Shown piece by piece: positions 18,561 to 29,209 of a stretch of 53,820 nt of DNA. The DNA is from Gammaproteobacteria bacterium RIFCSPHIGHO2_12_FULL_38_11. GTDB taxonomy: Bacteria > Pseudomonadota > Gammaproteobacteria > Coxiellales > Coxiellaceae. Position 1 is the stretch's first letter. Each line of letters starts with the position of its first letter. A program made the translations under genes and the position numbers. The notes beneath the pieces are model-generated. The model made no database searches. It was not told where the DNA came from and saw nothing but the letters and a program-made list of their open reading frames with translations. The stretch is from contig MGXX01000065.1 in the NCBI GenBank assembly GCA_001801515.1, positions 27,928 through 81,747 of the forward strand, read 5' to 3'.

Positions 18561-20994
18561 ATTCTGATGCCGGCACCAGCACATCCCGCTGCGCATTGCC
18601 TTCCATTTTACTCACAATGCCTGCCAGCTCCATCGCTTCAACAATGCGTGCTGCACGGTTATAACCAATTTTAAAACGACGCTGCACACTCGATACTGAA
18701 ACCCGCTGTGCTTTTATAATAAATTGCACTGCTTCATCATACAGTTCATCTTTTTCACCATCGCCATCTTCAATCATGGCGGATTCAGTATATCCTGTTG
18801 GATCAAGTGCGCCACTTTCATTTAAAAGATCTTCTAAATATTCTGGTTTTCCGCGCTGTTTTAAATCTTTTACCACGCGATGCACTTCTTCATCGCTTGC
18901 AAAACAACCATGCACACGGACAGGTACGCCTGATCCTGGCGGCATATACAACATATCGCCATTACCCAATAATTGTTCAGCACCTTGGCTGTCGAGAATC
19001 GTGCGTGAATCAATTTTTGATGACACTTGAAAAGCAATACGTGTTGGAATGTTTGCTTTAATTAATCCAGTGATCACATCTACCGATGGGCGCTGTGTTG
19101 CAAAAATCAAATGAATACCAGAGGCTCGCGCTTTTTGCGCTAACCTCGCAATCAATGTTTCTACTTTTTTTCCAACAACAACCATCATATCCGCAAATTC
19201 ATCGGCTAAAACAACAACTTTAGGCAAGGTTTGTAATTCAATAGGGCCATGTTCTGTTGGCGGTGTTAGTGGATCTAATAAAGGCGCGCCTTTATCAATG
19301 GCTTCACGAACCTTAATATTATAACCCATAATATTTCGAACACCGAGCGAAGCCATTAATCGATAGCGTCGTTCCATTTCCATCACGCACCAGCGTAATG
19401 CACTCGCTGCATCTTTCATGTCAGTAACAACAGGTGCTAATAAATGCGGAATACCATCATAAATAGATAATTCTAACATTTTCGGATCAATTAATATTAA
19501 ACGTAAATCTTGCGGGGAAGATTTATAGAGTAAGCTTAATAGCATGACATTTAAGGCAACCGATTTACCCGAACCCGTTGTACCGGCAACCAATAAGTGG
19601 GGCATTTTTGCTAAATCAACCACAACCGGCTCACCTGCAATATCTTTTCCTAACGCAATGGTCAATGCAGAACGAGATTGTTGAAAAGTCGGGGTAGACA
19701 ATACTTCCTTTAAAGTGACTGTTTCGCGATTGGGATTTGGCAATTCCAAACCAATCACGGATTTTCCGGGAATAACCTCAACAACACGCACACTGATCAC
19801 TGATAATGATCGCGCTAAATCTTTTACCAATGCCGTAATCTTATTTACTTTTGTTCCCGGCGCTAATTCCATTTCAAAACGCGTCACTACTGGTCCTGGA
19901 TGTGCTGCAACCACTTTTAAGGCAACACCAAAATCATTAAAACATTCCTCTACTTCTCGTGAACGGCGCTCTAACTCATCTTTACTAACCCCTATTTTCC
20001 TTTCATTCATACGCGAATCAAGCAAAGATAATTTTGGCAAAATAGTAGATTGTGAAAAACGCGGTGTACGCGTAGAACGACTTTCTTCTTCGTCAATTTC
20101 TGTTGGGTTAATTGCCGTAGCAACACGCGGCACTTTAGTTGATTTTTTCACTGCATCAAATAAGGGATCAGGTGCCATCAAACTCGGTTCAATAGGTTGG
20201 TTTGATAATTTTGTAATAAAGGGGGTATTTTTTTTAGTCTCATTGTCGCTTGAATAAAAACGTTCAAATGAAGTTAAGCGTGATAAAAAATCAAACGATA
20301 TTTTGGGCAAGGCAATATTAATTTTTAGTTCACCAAAACAATAACGACCTGCGCGGATGATACAAGCACCAATCGCTTCAATTAATTGCACCCACGATGT
20401 ACCTGTTAATAATGTAATGCCAATCAGCAAAATAGGGGAAAAAACAATCGTAGTACCAGCACGATTAAACCATTGCATTAGCAAATTGCCCATGGCATCA
20501 CCCACGATGCCACCAGATTCGTACGGCAGTCCGTAGTTAAAAGAAATTAAATATAAATGCAATAAACTGCAAGCAGCAATCACGCTCATCAATAAACCTG
20601 TTACGCGAGACGCAACCCGTGCCCAATTAATATCAGAAAATTCTTCAAATAGTTGATGCGCACGATATAATTCCCACACGCCTTGAAATAAAAAAATGGG
20701 AAAAAAATAGGTGATATAACCAAATACATATAACAAAAAATCAGACAACCAAGCACCCACTCGTCCGCCCGCATTTAGAATTTTGACGGTATCAACTTGA
20801 TGTGACCAACTGGGATCCGCGCGATGATACGTGACCAATGACAACAAAAGAAAAGCGCCAGCTGATAACAGCACGATCAGAAATGCCTCGTGCAATCGAC
20901 GATAAAATGCCGATGCGTTTGGCATCGTGGTATTGTTTGTTTTACGTTTGACGTCCCTCAACGGATGATTCCTGTTTGTGCTGTGAAATAACAT
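18559..20994 (-). CDS. ftsK: DNA translocase FtsK
   Basis: The septal DNA pump that clears and aligns chromosome termini and activates XerCD recombination at dif during division. The 811-residue protein has an N-terminal domain with four or five membrane helices (about residues 35-205), a short linker (about 225-330), the RecA-like motor with Walker [10 protein letters not shown] and Walker [13 protein letters not shown], and a C-terminal winged-helix gamma domain (about 745-800) that would read KOPS sites. It is shorter than the Escherichia coli protein because the Pro/Gln-rich linker is missing, as in many gammaproteobacteria. The first ATG is used here; Met24 is an alternative and neither has a strong ribosome site. 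It is upstream of lolA and rarA on the same strand. Confidence 0.96.
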   Translation of the reverse strand: MLFHSTNRNHPLRDVKRKTNNTTMPNASAFYRRLHEAFLIVLLSAGAFLLLSLVTYHRADPSWSHQVDTVKILNAGGRVGAWLSDFLLYVFGYITYFFPIFLFQGVWELYRAHQLFEEFSDINWARVASRVTGLLMSVIAACSLLHLYLISFNYGLPYESGGIVGDAMGNLLMQWFNRAGTTIVFSPILLIGITLLTGTSWVQLIEAIGACIIRAGRYCFGELKINIALPKISFDFLSRLTSFERFYSSDNETKKNTPFITKLSNQPIEPSLMAPDPLFDAVKKSTKVPRVATAINPTEIDEEESRSTRTPRFSQSTILPKLSLLDSRMNERKIGVSKDELERRSREVEECFNDFGVALKVVAAHPGPVVTRFEMELAPGTKVNKITALVKDLARSLSVISVRVVEVIPGKSVIGLELPNPNRETVTLKEVLSTPTFQQSRSALTIALGKDIAGEPVVVDLAKMPHLLVAGTTGSGKSVALNVMLLSLLYKSSPQDLRLILIDPKMLELSIYDGIPHLLAPVVTDMKDAASALRWCVMEMERRYRLMASLGVRNIMGYNIKVREAIDKGAPLLDPLTPPTEHGPIELQTLPKVVVLADEFADMMVVVGKKVETLIARLAQKARASGIHLIFATQRPSVDVITGLIKANIPTRIAFQVSSKIDSRTILDSQGAEQLLGNGDMLYMPPGSGVPVRVHGCFASDEEVHRVVKDLKQRGKPEYLEDLLNESGALDPTGYTESAMIEDGDGEKDELYDEAVQFIIKAQRVSVSSVQRRFKIGYNRAARIVEAMELAGIVSKMEGNAQRDVLVPASE

Positions 20995-21046
20995 TATAGT
21001 CTTGAATCGATGCTATTTTGTAGTGAAATATAACAATGGAAGGTAA

Positions 21047-21526
21047 TTAGAAACAGGCTGTCAGCCAATCAATCACAAATGCAACTGCGCTTTGACGTAT
21101 ATATCCTCGTCCACTGGTAAAATGCATGGTTTTTGTTTCACATCCTTCAGCTTTTGCTAATCCAAAGCAAACCATGCCAACGGGTTTTTCTTTTGTGCCA
21201 CCCGAAGGACCTGCAACACCGGTAATTGAAACGGCGATATCTGCTGAAAATTTTTTCAGTGCACCCTCAGCCATAGCTTTGGCTACGGGTTCAGAAACAG
21301 CGCCGTGTTGTGTTAATAAGTCTTTTGACACACCGAGACAATTTTCTTTCGCTAAATTACTGTAAACAACAACTGAACCATTAAACCATTGAGAACTGCC
21401 CGGCACTTCCGTCAGTAATGCCGACACACTTCCACCCGTACACGATTCTGCCAGGGCAATTCTGATATTTCTTTGTTTACATAGTTCACCCAGCTGTTTT
21501 GCTGATGCAAATAAATTGTTTATCAT
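21047..21526 (-). CDS. pncC: Nicotinamide-nucleotide amidase (CinA C-terminal domain family)
   Basis: Cytoplasmic amidase that deamidates nicotinamide mononucleotide to nicotinate mononucleotide, recycling the product of NAD-dependent DNA ligase. At 159 residues it is the stand-alone CinA C-terminal domain. Visible family motifs are ALAESCTGG near residue 25, [17 protein letters not shown], and [11 protein letters not shown]. The ATG has a good GAGGAT ribosome site. It is divergent from mutS with only 42 bases between starts, so the two promoters must overlap or share elements. Confidence 0.93.
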   Translation of the reverse strand: MINNLFASAKQLGELCKQRNIRIALAESCTGGSVSALLTEVPGSSQWFNGSVVVYSNLAKENCLGVSKDLLTQHGAVSEPVAKAMAEGALKKFSADIAVSITGVAGPSGGTKEKPVGMVCFGLAKAEGCETKTMHFTSGRGYIRQSAVAFVIDWLTACF

Positions 21527-21568
21527 ATATTATCCTCAGACCCCACTCACACTAACACTGGCACTTCT

Positions 21569-23983
21569 ATGCAAACATTGTCACAACACACACCTATGAT
21601 GCAACAATATTGGCATATTAAAGGCCAACATCCCGACATCCTAGTATTTTATCGCTTGGGTGATTTTTACGAATTATTTTATGACGATGCCAAAAAAGCC
21701 GCCCAAATATTGAATATCACCTTAACCTCACGTGGACAGTCTGCCGGCTCAGCAATTCCCATGGCAGGCATCCCCTTTCATTCAGCTGATAATTATTTGG
21801 CAAAATTAATTAAGGCCGGTGAATCGATTGCAATTTGCGAGCAAATTGGCGACCCCGCCACCTCCAAAGGCCCAGTTGCACGTGAAGTCGTCAGGGTTTT
21901 AACGCCCGGCACAGTGACTGACGATAATTTATTGGATCAAAATCGTGATATTATTTTAACATCTATTTTTAAGCATGATACTCGCTTCGGTATTGCAAGT
22001 ATTAACATCGCCAGTGGCCGATTTTCAATTCAGGAACTCGAAAATGAAGTGACATTATTTGCTGAAATTGCACGTCTTAATCCTTCGGAAATATTACTCG
22101 ATGAAAATTCAACGCTCAATTTTTCCACCGCCGTTAAAAAAAGGCCCGCTTGGGAATTTGAATTGTCTACAGCAAAAAAATTATTATTAGAACAATTTAA
22201 AACGAATTCATTGGATGGCTTTGGCGTCAATAACTTGTCACTTGCCTTATGCGCTGCAGGTTGCCTATTGCATTACATGCAATATACACAACGCGCACAG
22301 CTTCCGCATATTCACAGCATTGTTATTGAAAAAAATAACGATGCTATTTTTATGGATGCGGCAACCAGACGTAATTTAGAATTAATCACGAATTTACAAG
22401 GTGAAAAAAATTATACCCTAACAGCTGTTTTAGATAATACGGTCACAGCAATGGGCGCTAGATTATTGCGTCGCTGGATTACACAACCACTAACCAACCA
22501 CGCTAAAATTAACAGACGACTCGAAAAAGTAGGTTTATTTTTAAAGTCAGATGCATTAGATGCTATTCGCGAAATCCTGAAAAATATTTTTGATTTAGAA
22601 AGGATATTAAGTCGTGTTGCTCTGCATTCTGCTCGTCCAAGAGATTTAGCGCATTTAGCGCATTCACTTTCCGTATTGCCAGAATTAAAAAATTGTTTAT
22701 TAAAACTTTATCCAACTGAATTAAAATTATTTCCAGAACTGCATGAATTACTACAAAAAGCAATTATTGAAAATCCACCCATGATCATTCGCGATGGCGG
22801 CGTCATTGCAGAGGGTTACGATGCAGAACTAGATGAATTACGTCAACTCGATGGCAACAGCCAACAATTTTTATTAGATCTTGAACAACGCGAGCGAGAA
22901 CGTACAGGCCTCAGTACCCTAAAGGTCGGCTATAATCGCATTCACGGTTATTATATTGAAATAAGCCGTTTACAGGCAGATAAAGCCCCAATTGATTATT
23001 CACGCAGGCAAACCCTAAAAAACATAGAACGTTTCATTACACCTGAATTAAAATCCTTTGAAGATAAAATATTAACAAGCAATTCTCGTGCACTGGCTCG
23101 CGAGAAATTATTATATGATGCATTACTCAGTAAAATTGCTGAATCGCTCATTCCACTACAACAATTATCAGAACAATTATCACAATTAGATGTGTTAACA
23201 AACTTTGCTTTTTGTGCGCTAAAAAATAATTATGTTGCTCCCCTATTTTCAACCACAGCTGGAATTGAAATCATCAACGGTCGCCATCCCATTATTGAAC
23301 ACGTGATTGAAAATCATTTTGTACCCAATGATACGGTTTTTAATTCGGAAAAACGCATGTTATTAATTACCGGCCCAAACATGGGTGGTAAATCAACGTA
23401 TATGCGACAAACCGCTTTAATTACTCTGATGGCGCATATTGGTGCTTATGTGCCTGCGGAAAAAGTAATCATTGGCCCCATCGATCGCATTTTCACCCGC
23501 ATCGGGGCTTCAGATGATTTGTCATCCGGTCGGTCAACGTTTATGGTTGAAATGACAGAAACTGCCAATATTTTGCATAATGCAACAGAAAATAGTTTGG
23601 TGTTAATGGATGAAATTGGCCGCGGAACCAGTACCTTTGATGGATTATCATTAGCATGGGCATGCGCCCTACATTTGGCAAATCACTCCAAAGCCTTCAC
23701 CTTATTTGCAACGCATTATTTTGAATTAACACATTTACCGCTGGAATGTGATGGCATTGCGAATGTGCATCTGGATGCAACCGAACACAATGATCAAATT
23801 GTTTTTTTGCATAAATTGAAATCAGGGCCGGCGAGTCAAAGTTATGGGCTGCAAGTAGCAAAATTGGCAGGCGTGCCTATTAGTGTAATTCATCATGCGA
23901 AATTAAAATTAGCGCAACTGGAAAATCCCCCTGATATTGGTATTACTACCGCAATACCGACCCCTTGTTTCAAAGAGGTTTAA
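21569..23983 (+). CDS. mutS: DNA mismatch repair protein MutS
   Basis: Mismatch recognition ATPase that starts methyl-directed mismatch repair with MutL (also in this window). At 804 residues it covers mismatch-binding domain I with the Phe-x-Glu region in [12 protein letters not shown], the core and clamp, and the ABC-type ATPase with Walker A GPNMGGKS, signature [11 protein letters not shown] and Walker [13 protein letters not shown]. It stops about 50 residues short of the Escherichia coli protein, so the C-terminal tetramerisation tail is probably absent. Its stop is 67 bases from the following ATPase gene; the gap is filled by two hairpin palindromes. Confidence 0.97.
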   Translation: MQTLSQHTPMMQQYWHIKGQHPDILVFYRLGDFYELFYDDAKKAAQILNITLTSRGQSAGSAIPMAGIPFHSADNYLAKLIKAGESIAICEQIGDPATSKGPVAREVVRVLTPGTVTDDNLLDQNRDIILTSIFKHDTRFGIASINIASGRFSIQELENEVTLFAEIARLNPSEILLDENSTLNFSTAVKKRPAWEFELSTAKKLLLEQFKTNSLDGFGVNNLSLALCAAGCLLHYMQYTQRAQLPHIHSIVIEKNNDAIFMDAATRRNLELITNLQGEKNYTLTAVLDNTVTAMGARLLRRWITQPLTNHAKINRRLEKVGLFLKSDALDAIREILKNIFDLERILSRVALHSARPRDLAHLAHSLSVLPELKNCLLKLYPTELKLFPELHELLQKAIIENPPMIIRDGGVIAEGYDAELDELRQLDGNSQQFLLDLEQRERERTGLSTLKVGYNRIHGYYIEISRLQADKAPIDYSRRQTLKNIERFITPELKSFEDKILTSNSRALAREKLLYDALLSKIAESLIPLQQLSEQLSQLDVLTNFAFCALKNNYVAPLFSTTAGIEIINGRHPIIEHVIENHFVPNDTVFNSEKRMLLITGPNMGGKSTYMRQTALITLMAHIGAYVPAEKVIIGPIDRIFTRIGASDDLSSGRSTFMVEMTETANILHNATENSLVLMDEIGRGTSTFDGLSLAWACALHLANHSKAFTLFATHYFELTHLPLECDGIANVHLDATEHNDQIVFLHKLKSGPASQSYGLQVAKLAGVPISVIHHAKLKLAQLENPPDIGITTAIPTPCFKEV

Positions 23984-23984
23984 A

Positions 23985-24040
23985 TTCTTCTATTGCCAAT
24001 AGAAGAAATAACCTGTATTCTTCTATTATCAATAGAAGAA
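23985..24040. promoter_or_regulatory. Two tandem near-identical perfect palindromes
   Basis: Two inverted repeats, TTCTTCTATT-gcc-AATAGAAGAA (23985-24007) and TTCTTCTATT-atc-AATAGAAGAA (24018-24040), share identical 10-base arms and differ only in the 3-base loop. They are 33 bases apart centre to centre, about three helical turns. They lie directly after the mutS stop and end 10 bases before the ATPase ATG. They could be a double operator, tandem RNA hairpins, or hairpins that mask the ribosome site. No T-run follows, so ordinary terminators are unlikely. Confidence 0.8.
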
Positions 24041-24050
24041 ATTATAAATT

Positions 24051-25328
24051 ATGACAAATCAAATAGTTATAAAACAACTTATTCAGGAACAACAAGCGAT
24101 TCGCTTGCCGAACAATCCTGTCCCACGAGAAATTTGGAGTGAATTTGCCCCATTACAACACAACACGCAGATTATTATCATTAAGGGACTGCGACGCTGC
24201 GGCAAATCAACTTTTATGCAATGGGTACGTTCACACGAAAAAAATCCGCATTATTATTTTAATTTTGACGACGATCGCTTAACTAATTTCACGGTCGAAG
24301 ATTTTCAAACTTTATTGGAATTATTAATTGAATTAATCGGACCCGCAAAAACAGCTTATTTTGATGAAATACAAAATATTCCAGGCTGGGAAAAATTTAT
24401 TCGTCGTCTGCACAACCAAGAATATAAAATTTATATTACTGGTTCAAATGCACGGTTATTCAGCAAGGAATTGGGAACGCATTTAACCGGCCGTACTATT
24501 TCGATTGAAATGTTTCCGTATTCGTTCAGAGAATATTTGCAAGCAAAAAAAATAAATTACACGAAGGATGCACATACCACCGAAGAAAAAAGTCTCCTGA
24601 AAAGCGCATTCAATGACTTTGTTCAAATGGGTGGCATTCCAGAATACATTCGCTTTGAACAACCCGCTTATTTAAGTGAGTTATATGAAAGCATTTTATA
24701 TCGCGACATTATTGTGCGACACAGCGTTGGCAAAGAACAAACATTAAAATCACTCGTATATTATTTAGCGAGCAATGTTGGAAAAGAAGTCAGTTACAAC
24801 AAATTAAAAACATTATTAAAATTAGCCAGCGCCACAACCGTTTCTGATTACTGCTATTTTATTGAGATGAGTTATCTTTTCTTTATCATCAATCAATACA
24901 GCCCGTCACTTAAAGCACAAGCACATTACAGCAAAAAAGAATATTTTATTGATCAAGCCTTAGCAGCAACGGTGGGGTTTCGCACTTCAAAAGAATATGG
25001 ACGCACCCTAGAAAATATTGTTTTTTTGGAATTAAAACGCAGAAATACTGAAATCTATTTTCATAAAGCAAGGAAGGAATGTGATTTTCTTGTAAAAGAA
25101 TCGCATCAAATAACACAGGCAATCCAAGTATCAGCGCATCTTGACAGCAGCGAGACACAAAAGCGAGAATTTTCTGGATTGCAGGAAGCCATACATGCTT
25201 ACCATTTAAAAAGCGGCTTGATACTCACTGAAGACACCGAATTTCAAGAAGGCAATGTTATCGTTATGCCAATTTGGAAATGGTTAATAAATGGAAATAT
25301 CCCTATTTTTCAAATGGGGAGATTATGA
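24051..25328 (+). CDS. AAA+ ATPase with DUF4143 domain
   Basis: A 425-residue ATP-binding protein of the widespread AAA_14/DUF4143 family. The N-terminal ATPase has Walker A KGLRRCGKST (about residue 45), an acidic DEIQNIPGWE Walker B region, and TGSNARL as sensor 1. The C-terminal half carries the DUF4143 pattern, including a PD-(D/E)XK-like segment (RTLENIVFLELKRR and ARKECDFLVKE). The role of the family is poorly defined; many copies sit in variable regions and some are suspected of toxin-antitoxin-like or defence functions. It is 3 bases from the convergent end of the biosynthetic cluster. No strong ribosome site is visible because the preceding 50 bases are two palindromes. Confidence 0.9.
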   Translation: MTNQIVIKQLIQEQQAIRLPNNPVPREIWSEFAPLQHNTQIIIIKGLRRCGKSTFMQWVRSHEKNPHYYFNFDDDRLTNFTVEDFQTLLELLIELIGPAKTAYFDEIQNIPGWEKFIRRLHNQEYKIYITGSNARLFSKELGTHLTGRTISIEMFPYSFREYLQAKKINYTKDAHTTEEKSLLKSAFNDFVQMGGIPEYIRFEQPAYLSELYESILYRDIIVRHSVGKEQTLKSLVYYLASNVGKEVSYNKLKTLLKLASATTVSDYCYFIEMSYLFFIINQYSPSLKAQAHYSKKEYFIDQALAATVGFRTSKEYGRTLENIVFLELKRRNTEIYFHKARKECDFLVKESHQITQAIQVSAHLDSSETQKREFSGLQEAIHAYHLKSGLILTEDTEFQEGNVIVMPIWKWLINGNIPIFQMGRL

Positions 25329-25331
25329 ATA

Positions 25332-25832
25332 TTAAATATTTACAAGCATCACATCAACACCATTATATTTTGGCAGTGGCACATTAATATCAAAACGAAG
25401 CGGTAAGGCACGTTGCGTAAAGCTTAAAATCACCGCAGTGGCTATTTTTTTCTGATCAAAATAGGCCTGCACAACATGCAATGCACATTCCAAACTTCCC
25501 TGCCCTATTACGTCCAAAAAATCAGCTTTGATATTATATTTTTCTAGCAAATAAGGTGCGAGATGCGAATACTGAGAATCATATTCATAAGCATTATGCG
25601 TAATCACACATAATTCAGTTTTATTTAATACCGATAGCAGTGTTTTATCTTCAATAATAGCAAGATCAATTAATTGTGGAAATGAATAACCTATGGTTTG
25701 TATCAGCATTTCTTTATCAAGATAACCCTTTGTTAAGCGATGCATGTCTTCAAAGTATTGTAGGTAATCTGCTTTTGGTTTTCGACAGAGTGGATCGGGA
25801 AACGTAAAATGAATTTTTTTTGAAATGTTCAT
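25332..25832 (-). CDS. Half-length KAS III-like (thiolase-fold) protein without Cys nucleophile
   Basis: A 166-residue protein resembling only the N-terminal half of a ketoacyl-ACP synthase III. The stretch after residue 110 (DFLDVIGQGSLECALHVVQ) corresponds to the active-site region of its neighbours, and a Ser falls where they have Cys115. The frame ends soon after, so the half carrying the catalytic His and third residue is missing. It also resembles the other Cys-less protein in the cluster (33420-34268). It is the last gene of the run, 20 bases after the preceding KAS-like gene and 3 bases from the convergent ATPase stop. It could be a non-catalytic partner, comparable in logic to a chain-length factor, or a gene truncated when the flank rearranged. 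Confidence 0.65.
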   Translation of the reverse strand: MNISKKIHFTFPDPLCRKPKADYLQYFEDMHRLTKGYLDKEMLIQTIGYSFPQLIDLAIIEDKTLLSVLNKTELCVITHNAYEYDSQYSHLAPYLLEKYNIKADFLDVIGQGSLECALHVVQAYFDQKKIATAVILSFTQRALPLRFDINVPLPKYNGVDVMLVNI

Positions 25833-25852
25833 TCTAAAGTTACCTCAATGTG

Positions 25853-26779
25853 CTAATAAATAAACACCGCAGCAGCCAAATAAAACCCCATACCACATCC
25901 TGTCATTAGATAATAATCACCTTTTTTTAAACGATTTTCTAATAAGGCTGAATGTAAATTAATAATATGATCAGAACAAAACGTATGTCCATATTTTGGA
26001 ATGTTGTCTAAATAAATTTTTTCAATAGAGAAATTCAATGCAATAGCTATTTTTCTCCATGTTGGTAAATTGACATTATGCGGCAATATTAAATTAATTT
26101 TATCCAGTGTGATTTTTGCTTTATTTAATGCATCACAAATAATTTCAAGCATGGATTGAATAAATTTTGAGTCAAATGTTTTTATCTCAGAATCCGACAA
26201 GTAAATTCCTTTTGCATAACCCGACATTAAATGATTAGAAATTGATAACATCTGATTATCAAACCCGTCGCAAGAAAGCAAAGACGCTGTTGCCGCATCA
26301 CCGACAATTGAAGAGCCAGGAACCACACGTAGTAACGGCGTAAATGCTACCTCTCCGGTTATTACAATTGCATAATAATCAGGATTATTCTTTAAAAGAA
26401 CTGTTAAAATTTCTAAAGCTTTAAAATAAGAAGCACATTTTTGCATTGTCATTTCAAATAAAATTGCAGAATTAAGTTTATATTTTTCTTTTAATATAGT
26501 CAGCAGTGAGTAACCAAAAGGGTGTAATATTGCCGTAGTATGCACAAAAATTAAATATTTAATTTTTGTTTTATCATGACAATAATCAAGTAATTTTTTT
26601 AGTGGAATTGTTATGAAAGACTGTAAATCACCCTGTTCTAAAACAGGAATAGTTTTTAATCCATAAATCATACTGTAAACAGACAGCATTGGTTTAGACA
26701 ATTGCGTTTCCTTTTCCAAATCCATTATTGCTATTCTGTTTTTTGGAATTTCAATTTCAATGTGATTAATGCTTAGCAA
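25853..26779 (-). CDS. KAS III-like condensing or acyl-transferring enzyme, Cys-His-His
   Basis: A 308-residue thiolase-fold protein related to ketoacyl-ACP synthase III (FabH). Cys115 lies in MTMQKCAS, close to FabH Cys112. PGSSIVGDAATASLL matches the family GDGA region, and LPHNVN supplies His234. The third active-site position, Asn in FabH (GNT), is His265 in KYGHT. The C-terminal glycine-rich strand is TGCGMGFYLAAAV. A Cys-His-His set is typical of KAS I/II, not KAS III, so a changed reaction such as acyl transfer or decarboxylative condensation with an unusual donor is possible. It is a paralogue of the gene at 29248-30177. Its start overlaps the end of the transglutaminase-like gene by 14 bases. 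Confidence 0.8.
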   Translation of the reverse strand: MLSINHIEIEIPKNRIAIMDLEKETQLSKPMLSVYSMIYGLKTIPVLEQGDLQSFITIPLKKLLDYCHDKTKIKYLIFVHTTAILHPFGYSLLTILKEKYKLNSAILFEMTMQKCASYFKALEILTVLLKNNPDYYAIVITGEVAFTPLLRVVPGSSIVGDAATASLLSCDGFDNQMLSISNHLMSGYAKGIYLSDSEIKTFDSKFIQSMLEIICDALNKAKITLDKINLILPHNVNLPTWRKIAIALNFSIEKIYLDNIPKYGHTFCSDHIINLHSALLENRLKKGDYYLMTGCGMGFYLAAAVFIY

Positions 26780-27644
26780 TGGATACCCACTTTGCAGTTA
26801 AAAAGGGATTATCAACTAAAACCTCACCCGGGACTGTCAAAATAAAATTACTTTCATAAAAATATTTTATTTTATCAACATCGTTTATATGATTGATTAA
26901 TAGGTCAGATAATCTGTCTAGCAAATCAAAATCAGTAATCACAGAACTGAGCATCGGTCCCCAAACATCCCAAATAAGTGTTTCTTGTTTATTGAGCAAA
27001 GCCAAATCCTGAATTAAACGATTACGCACGGTAAATAATCCACGATGCTGACGCGAACCAAATCGCACGGCTTCCGCATTTTCAAAACGACACATTTTCC
27101 AAGCTCTGGCGGCCGAAATAAATTTATTTTCAGGAACATCGTTTAAATCAAAATCAATCATTAATTTGTAATAGTCAATGTGTAATGGCATCGTTCGTGT
27201 ATCAACTAAACACCAACGACACAGCTTTTCATTATAATATTCAACACAATATCCATCTAAAAATAAGCCAGGAATGAAGTAACTCACAAAACCTGATCGA
27301 AGACGCGCTGGAATTGCGCGTGACCGCAAAACAGAACACAACAATAATGAGGTGTCTCGACATACACCCATTACACGATTTTCTATTGCGCGTACTTTTG
27401 TTAATTCAGAATTATCTTTATGCAACATGGCTTTTAGAATATTGTCAATCGTCCTTAAATTTAATTCAGCATAACGATCCTCAGAAACGGAAGTTGACAA
27501 TAAATCTAAATCTGCATAATGCAAAAATAGCTGCTGAACAATTTTAGACACATGAGGAATATCATTTGGAAAAGCATTGTAAAAAAAATGATGATCCTTT
27601 GGATTTGAGAAAGCACTTTGTGTTATATAATATTCATAATGCAT
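26766..27644 (-). CDS. Transglutaminase-fold protein, possible amide synthase
   Basis: A 292-residue protein with a transglutaminase-like core. Cys95 lies in GVCRDTSLLLCSVLRS, followed by GIPAR-like AIPARLRSGF and the Asp148 strand RWCLVDTRT. The usual catalytic His, expected as DHW..E, is replaced: the segment is LDGYCVEYY with Gly131 at that position. In andrimid biosynthesis the transglutaminase homologue AdmF forms an amide between two carrier-bound acyl groups, a precedent for this context. Whether this protein is active with the altered triad is unknown. The ATG at 27644 is chosen because AGGAAA lies just upstream; a longer frame exists, but its extra residues overlap the preceding gene deeply. 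Overlaps of 11 and 14 bases with its neighbours suggest translational coupling. Confidence 0.75.
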   Translation of the reverse strand: MHYEYYITQSAFSNPKDHHFFYNAFPNDIPHVSKIVQQLFLHYADLDLLSTSVSEDRYAELNLRTIDNILKAMLHKDNSELTKVRAIENRVMGVCRDTSLLLCSVLRSRAIPARLRSGFVSYFIPGLFLDGYCVEYYNEKLCRWCLVDTRTMPLHIDYYKLMIDFDLNDVPENKFISAARAWKMCRFENAEAVRFGSRQHRGLFTVRNRLIQDLALLNKQETLIWDVWGPMLSSVITDFDLLDRLSDLLINHINDVDKIKYFYESNFILTVPGEVLVDNPFLTAKWVSIAKH

Positions 27645-29178
27645 GATAGTTTTCCTGTAAAAGTTGATAATCAATTTTACCATTTGATAAATGGGGCAAA
27701 AACGCCACTGTAACAATTTTCTTTGGAATAGCTTCGCGAGATAAATGCGACAATAATTTTTTCTTCAATTGTGAAATATTGATTTTTTGTGTTGAAAATC
27801 CAACCAGTGATTGGATTAAATGATGTTGGTCATACTCTGGAATAACACAAATATCATGGCAATTTAGTACTGTTCGTAAAACAGATTCTACCTCATGCTT
27901 CTCAACGCGATGACCCTTTACTTGCCATTGATCATCAAAACGACCCTGAAATAAATATCCATATTCATCGTGATATGAAACACGATCACCGGTAAAATAG
28001 GACGTTAAATCTGATTCTGAATTATAACTAAACTTATCGGTTGTAAAAGACGGCCAGTATCCGTTTGACACTTGATCGCCTGAAATAATTAATTCACCAT
28101 TATTAGAAATGGCCAATTGTGTGTGTGGAAATGGCTTCCCAATAGGCAATGACATCATCCCGCTGTAATTATTTTCTTTTTGATATATGTGATAGGTACA
28201 ACTCACAGTTGCTTCAGTTGGACCGTATAAATTTACAATTAAAGTATTTTTGGCTTCTTTTTGCCAAAGTTGTGCAAACGAAACTGGGAAGGGCTCGCCA
28301 CAAAAAAATGTATTTCTTAATGAAAATAAATGGCCATGATAAAAATGACATTGATTAATGATTGCCGGCATAATTGAGGGTACTAAAATACAATGGGTAA
28401 TTTTATTTTTATAAATAAATTGTGACACACTCAATTCCTTTTCCTCGTTATAAACGTATAGCGTAGCACCTGAAATAAGACAAAGCACAATTTCATGTAT
28501 TGAAATATCAAAGGCAATATCTGACAGTTGAATGAAACGATCTTGTGCATTTATGTGAAACGTATGCAAAATATCGTTAACATAAGTAGATAGATTTTTA
28601 TGTGAAATGGGGACTGCCTTTGGTTTTCCAGTTGAACCGGAAGTAAAAAACATATAAGCATAATTTTCTTTTTTTATTTTACAATGATAAAAATTATTAT
28701 CAACACAAGATTTATTACGCGTCTTTTTTCTATTTGCAATATAACAAAAATTATTAGCTTCAAAAACTAATTTTAATTTGTTTTTATGTGACATTGTTAA
28801 ACATAAAATATCCTTATTTTTAACTTGCGAAAGTAAATTTAAAAGAACATCAGCTTTAGCGTCACCCAGAAATATAAAATAAGAGTCTAGTGTTTCCAAT
28901 ATTTTTTTGCTTTTTTCGATTCCCGATTGAATATTTAAAGGAATATAAACACTGTTTGAAAAAAAACAAGCGAGCATCCCCACATAAAAATTAATGGTTT
29001 TATCAGAAATTACAACACAAAATCTATTTTTGTCTTGGAATTTTAAAAATTGACGTGAAAGTGTAAACGCTTGACAAATAATTTCCCAATAGGTAAATGA
29101 TTTTTTGTCAACAATAATTGCTATGTTGTTTTTAAATTTGATTGCTGACGCAATTATTTTTTCAAAGAAGTCTGACAT
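27634..29178 (-). CDS. Stand-alone adenylation enzyme (amino-acid-type, AMP-forming)
   Basis: A 514-residue member of the ANL superfamily. Motif A3 is FFTSGSTGKPKAV, A5 is NLYGPTEATVS, A7 is YFTGDRVSYHDEYGY, A8 GRFDDQWQVKGHRVEKHEVE, and A10 LSNGKIDY with the catalytic Lys. The A4-like segment IAFDISIHEIV retains the Asp that in amino-acid-activating domains contacts the alpha-amino group, so an amino acid substrate is more likely than a fatty acid. It most resembles free-standing NRPS or D-alanine:carrier ligases. It probably loads the cluster's ACP, or a carrier elsewhere. The ATG at 29178 follows an AAGGGA ribosome site. A family B palindromic repeat separates it from the upstream KAS-like gene. 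Confidence 0.88.
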   Translation of the reverse strand: MSDFFEKIIASAIKFKNNIAIIVDKKSFTYWEIICQAFTLSRQFLKFQDKNRFCVVISDKTINFYVGMLACFFSNSVYIPLNIQSGIEKSKKILETLDSYFIFLGDAKADVLLNLLSQVKNKDILCLTMSHKNKLKLVFEANNFCYIANRKKTRNKSCVDNNFYHCKIKKENYAYMFFTSGSTGKPKAVPISHKNLSTYVNDILHTFHINAQDRFIQLSDIAFDISIHEIVLCLISGATLYVYNEEKELSVSQFIYKNKITHCILVPSIMPAIINQCHFYHGHLFSLRNTFFCGEPFPVSFAQLWQKEAKNTLIVNLYGPTEATVSCTYHIYQKENNYSGMMSLPIGKPFPHTQLAISNNGELIISGDQVSNGYWPSFTTDKFSYNSESDLTSYFTGDRVSYHDEYGYLFQGRFDDQWQVKGHRVEKHEVESVLRTVLNCHDICVIPEYDQHHLIQSLVGFSTQKINISQLKKKLLSHLSREAIPKKIVTVAFLPHLSNGKIDYQLLQENYHAL

Positions 29179-29209
29179 GGTGTTTCCCTTACATCGCAAG
29201 ATTCGCACG

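Noticed and set aside
19715..20257. A 180-residue plus-strand frame
   Set aside because: It lies wholly antisense to the conserved ftsK linker and motor region; its composition is that of a shadow frame.
23984..24050. The twin palindromes as rho-independent terminators of mutS
   Set aside because: The stems are AT-rich and neither is followed by a T-run on the plus strand.
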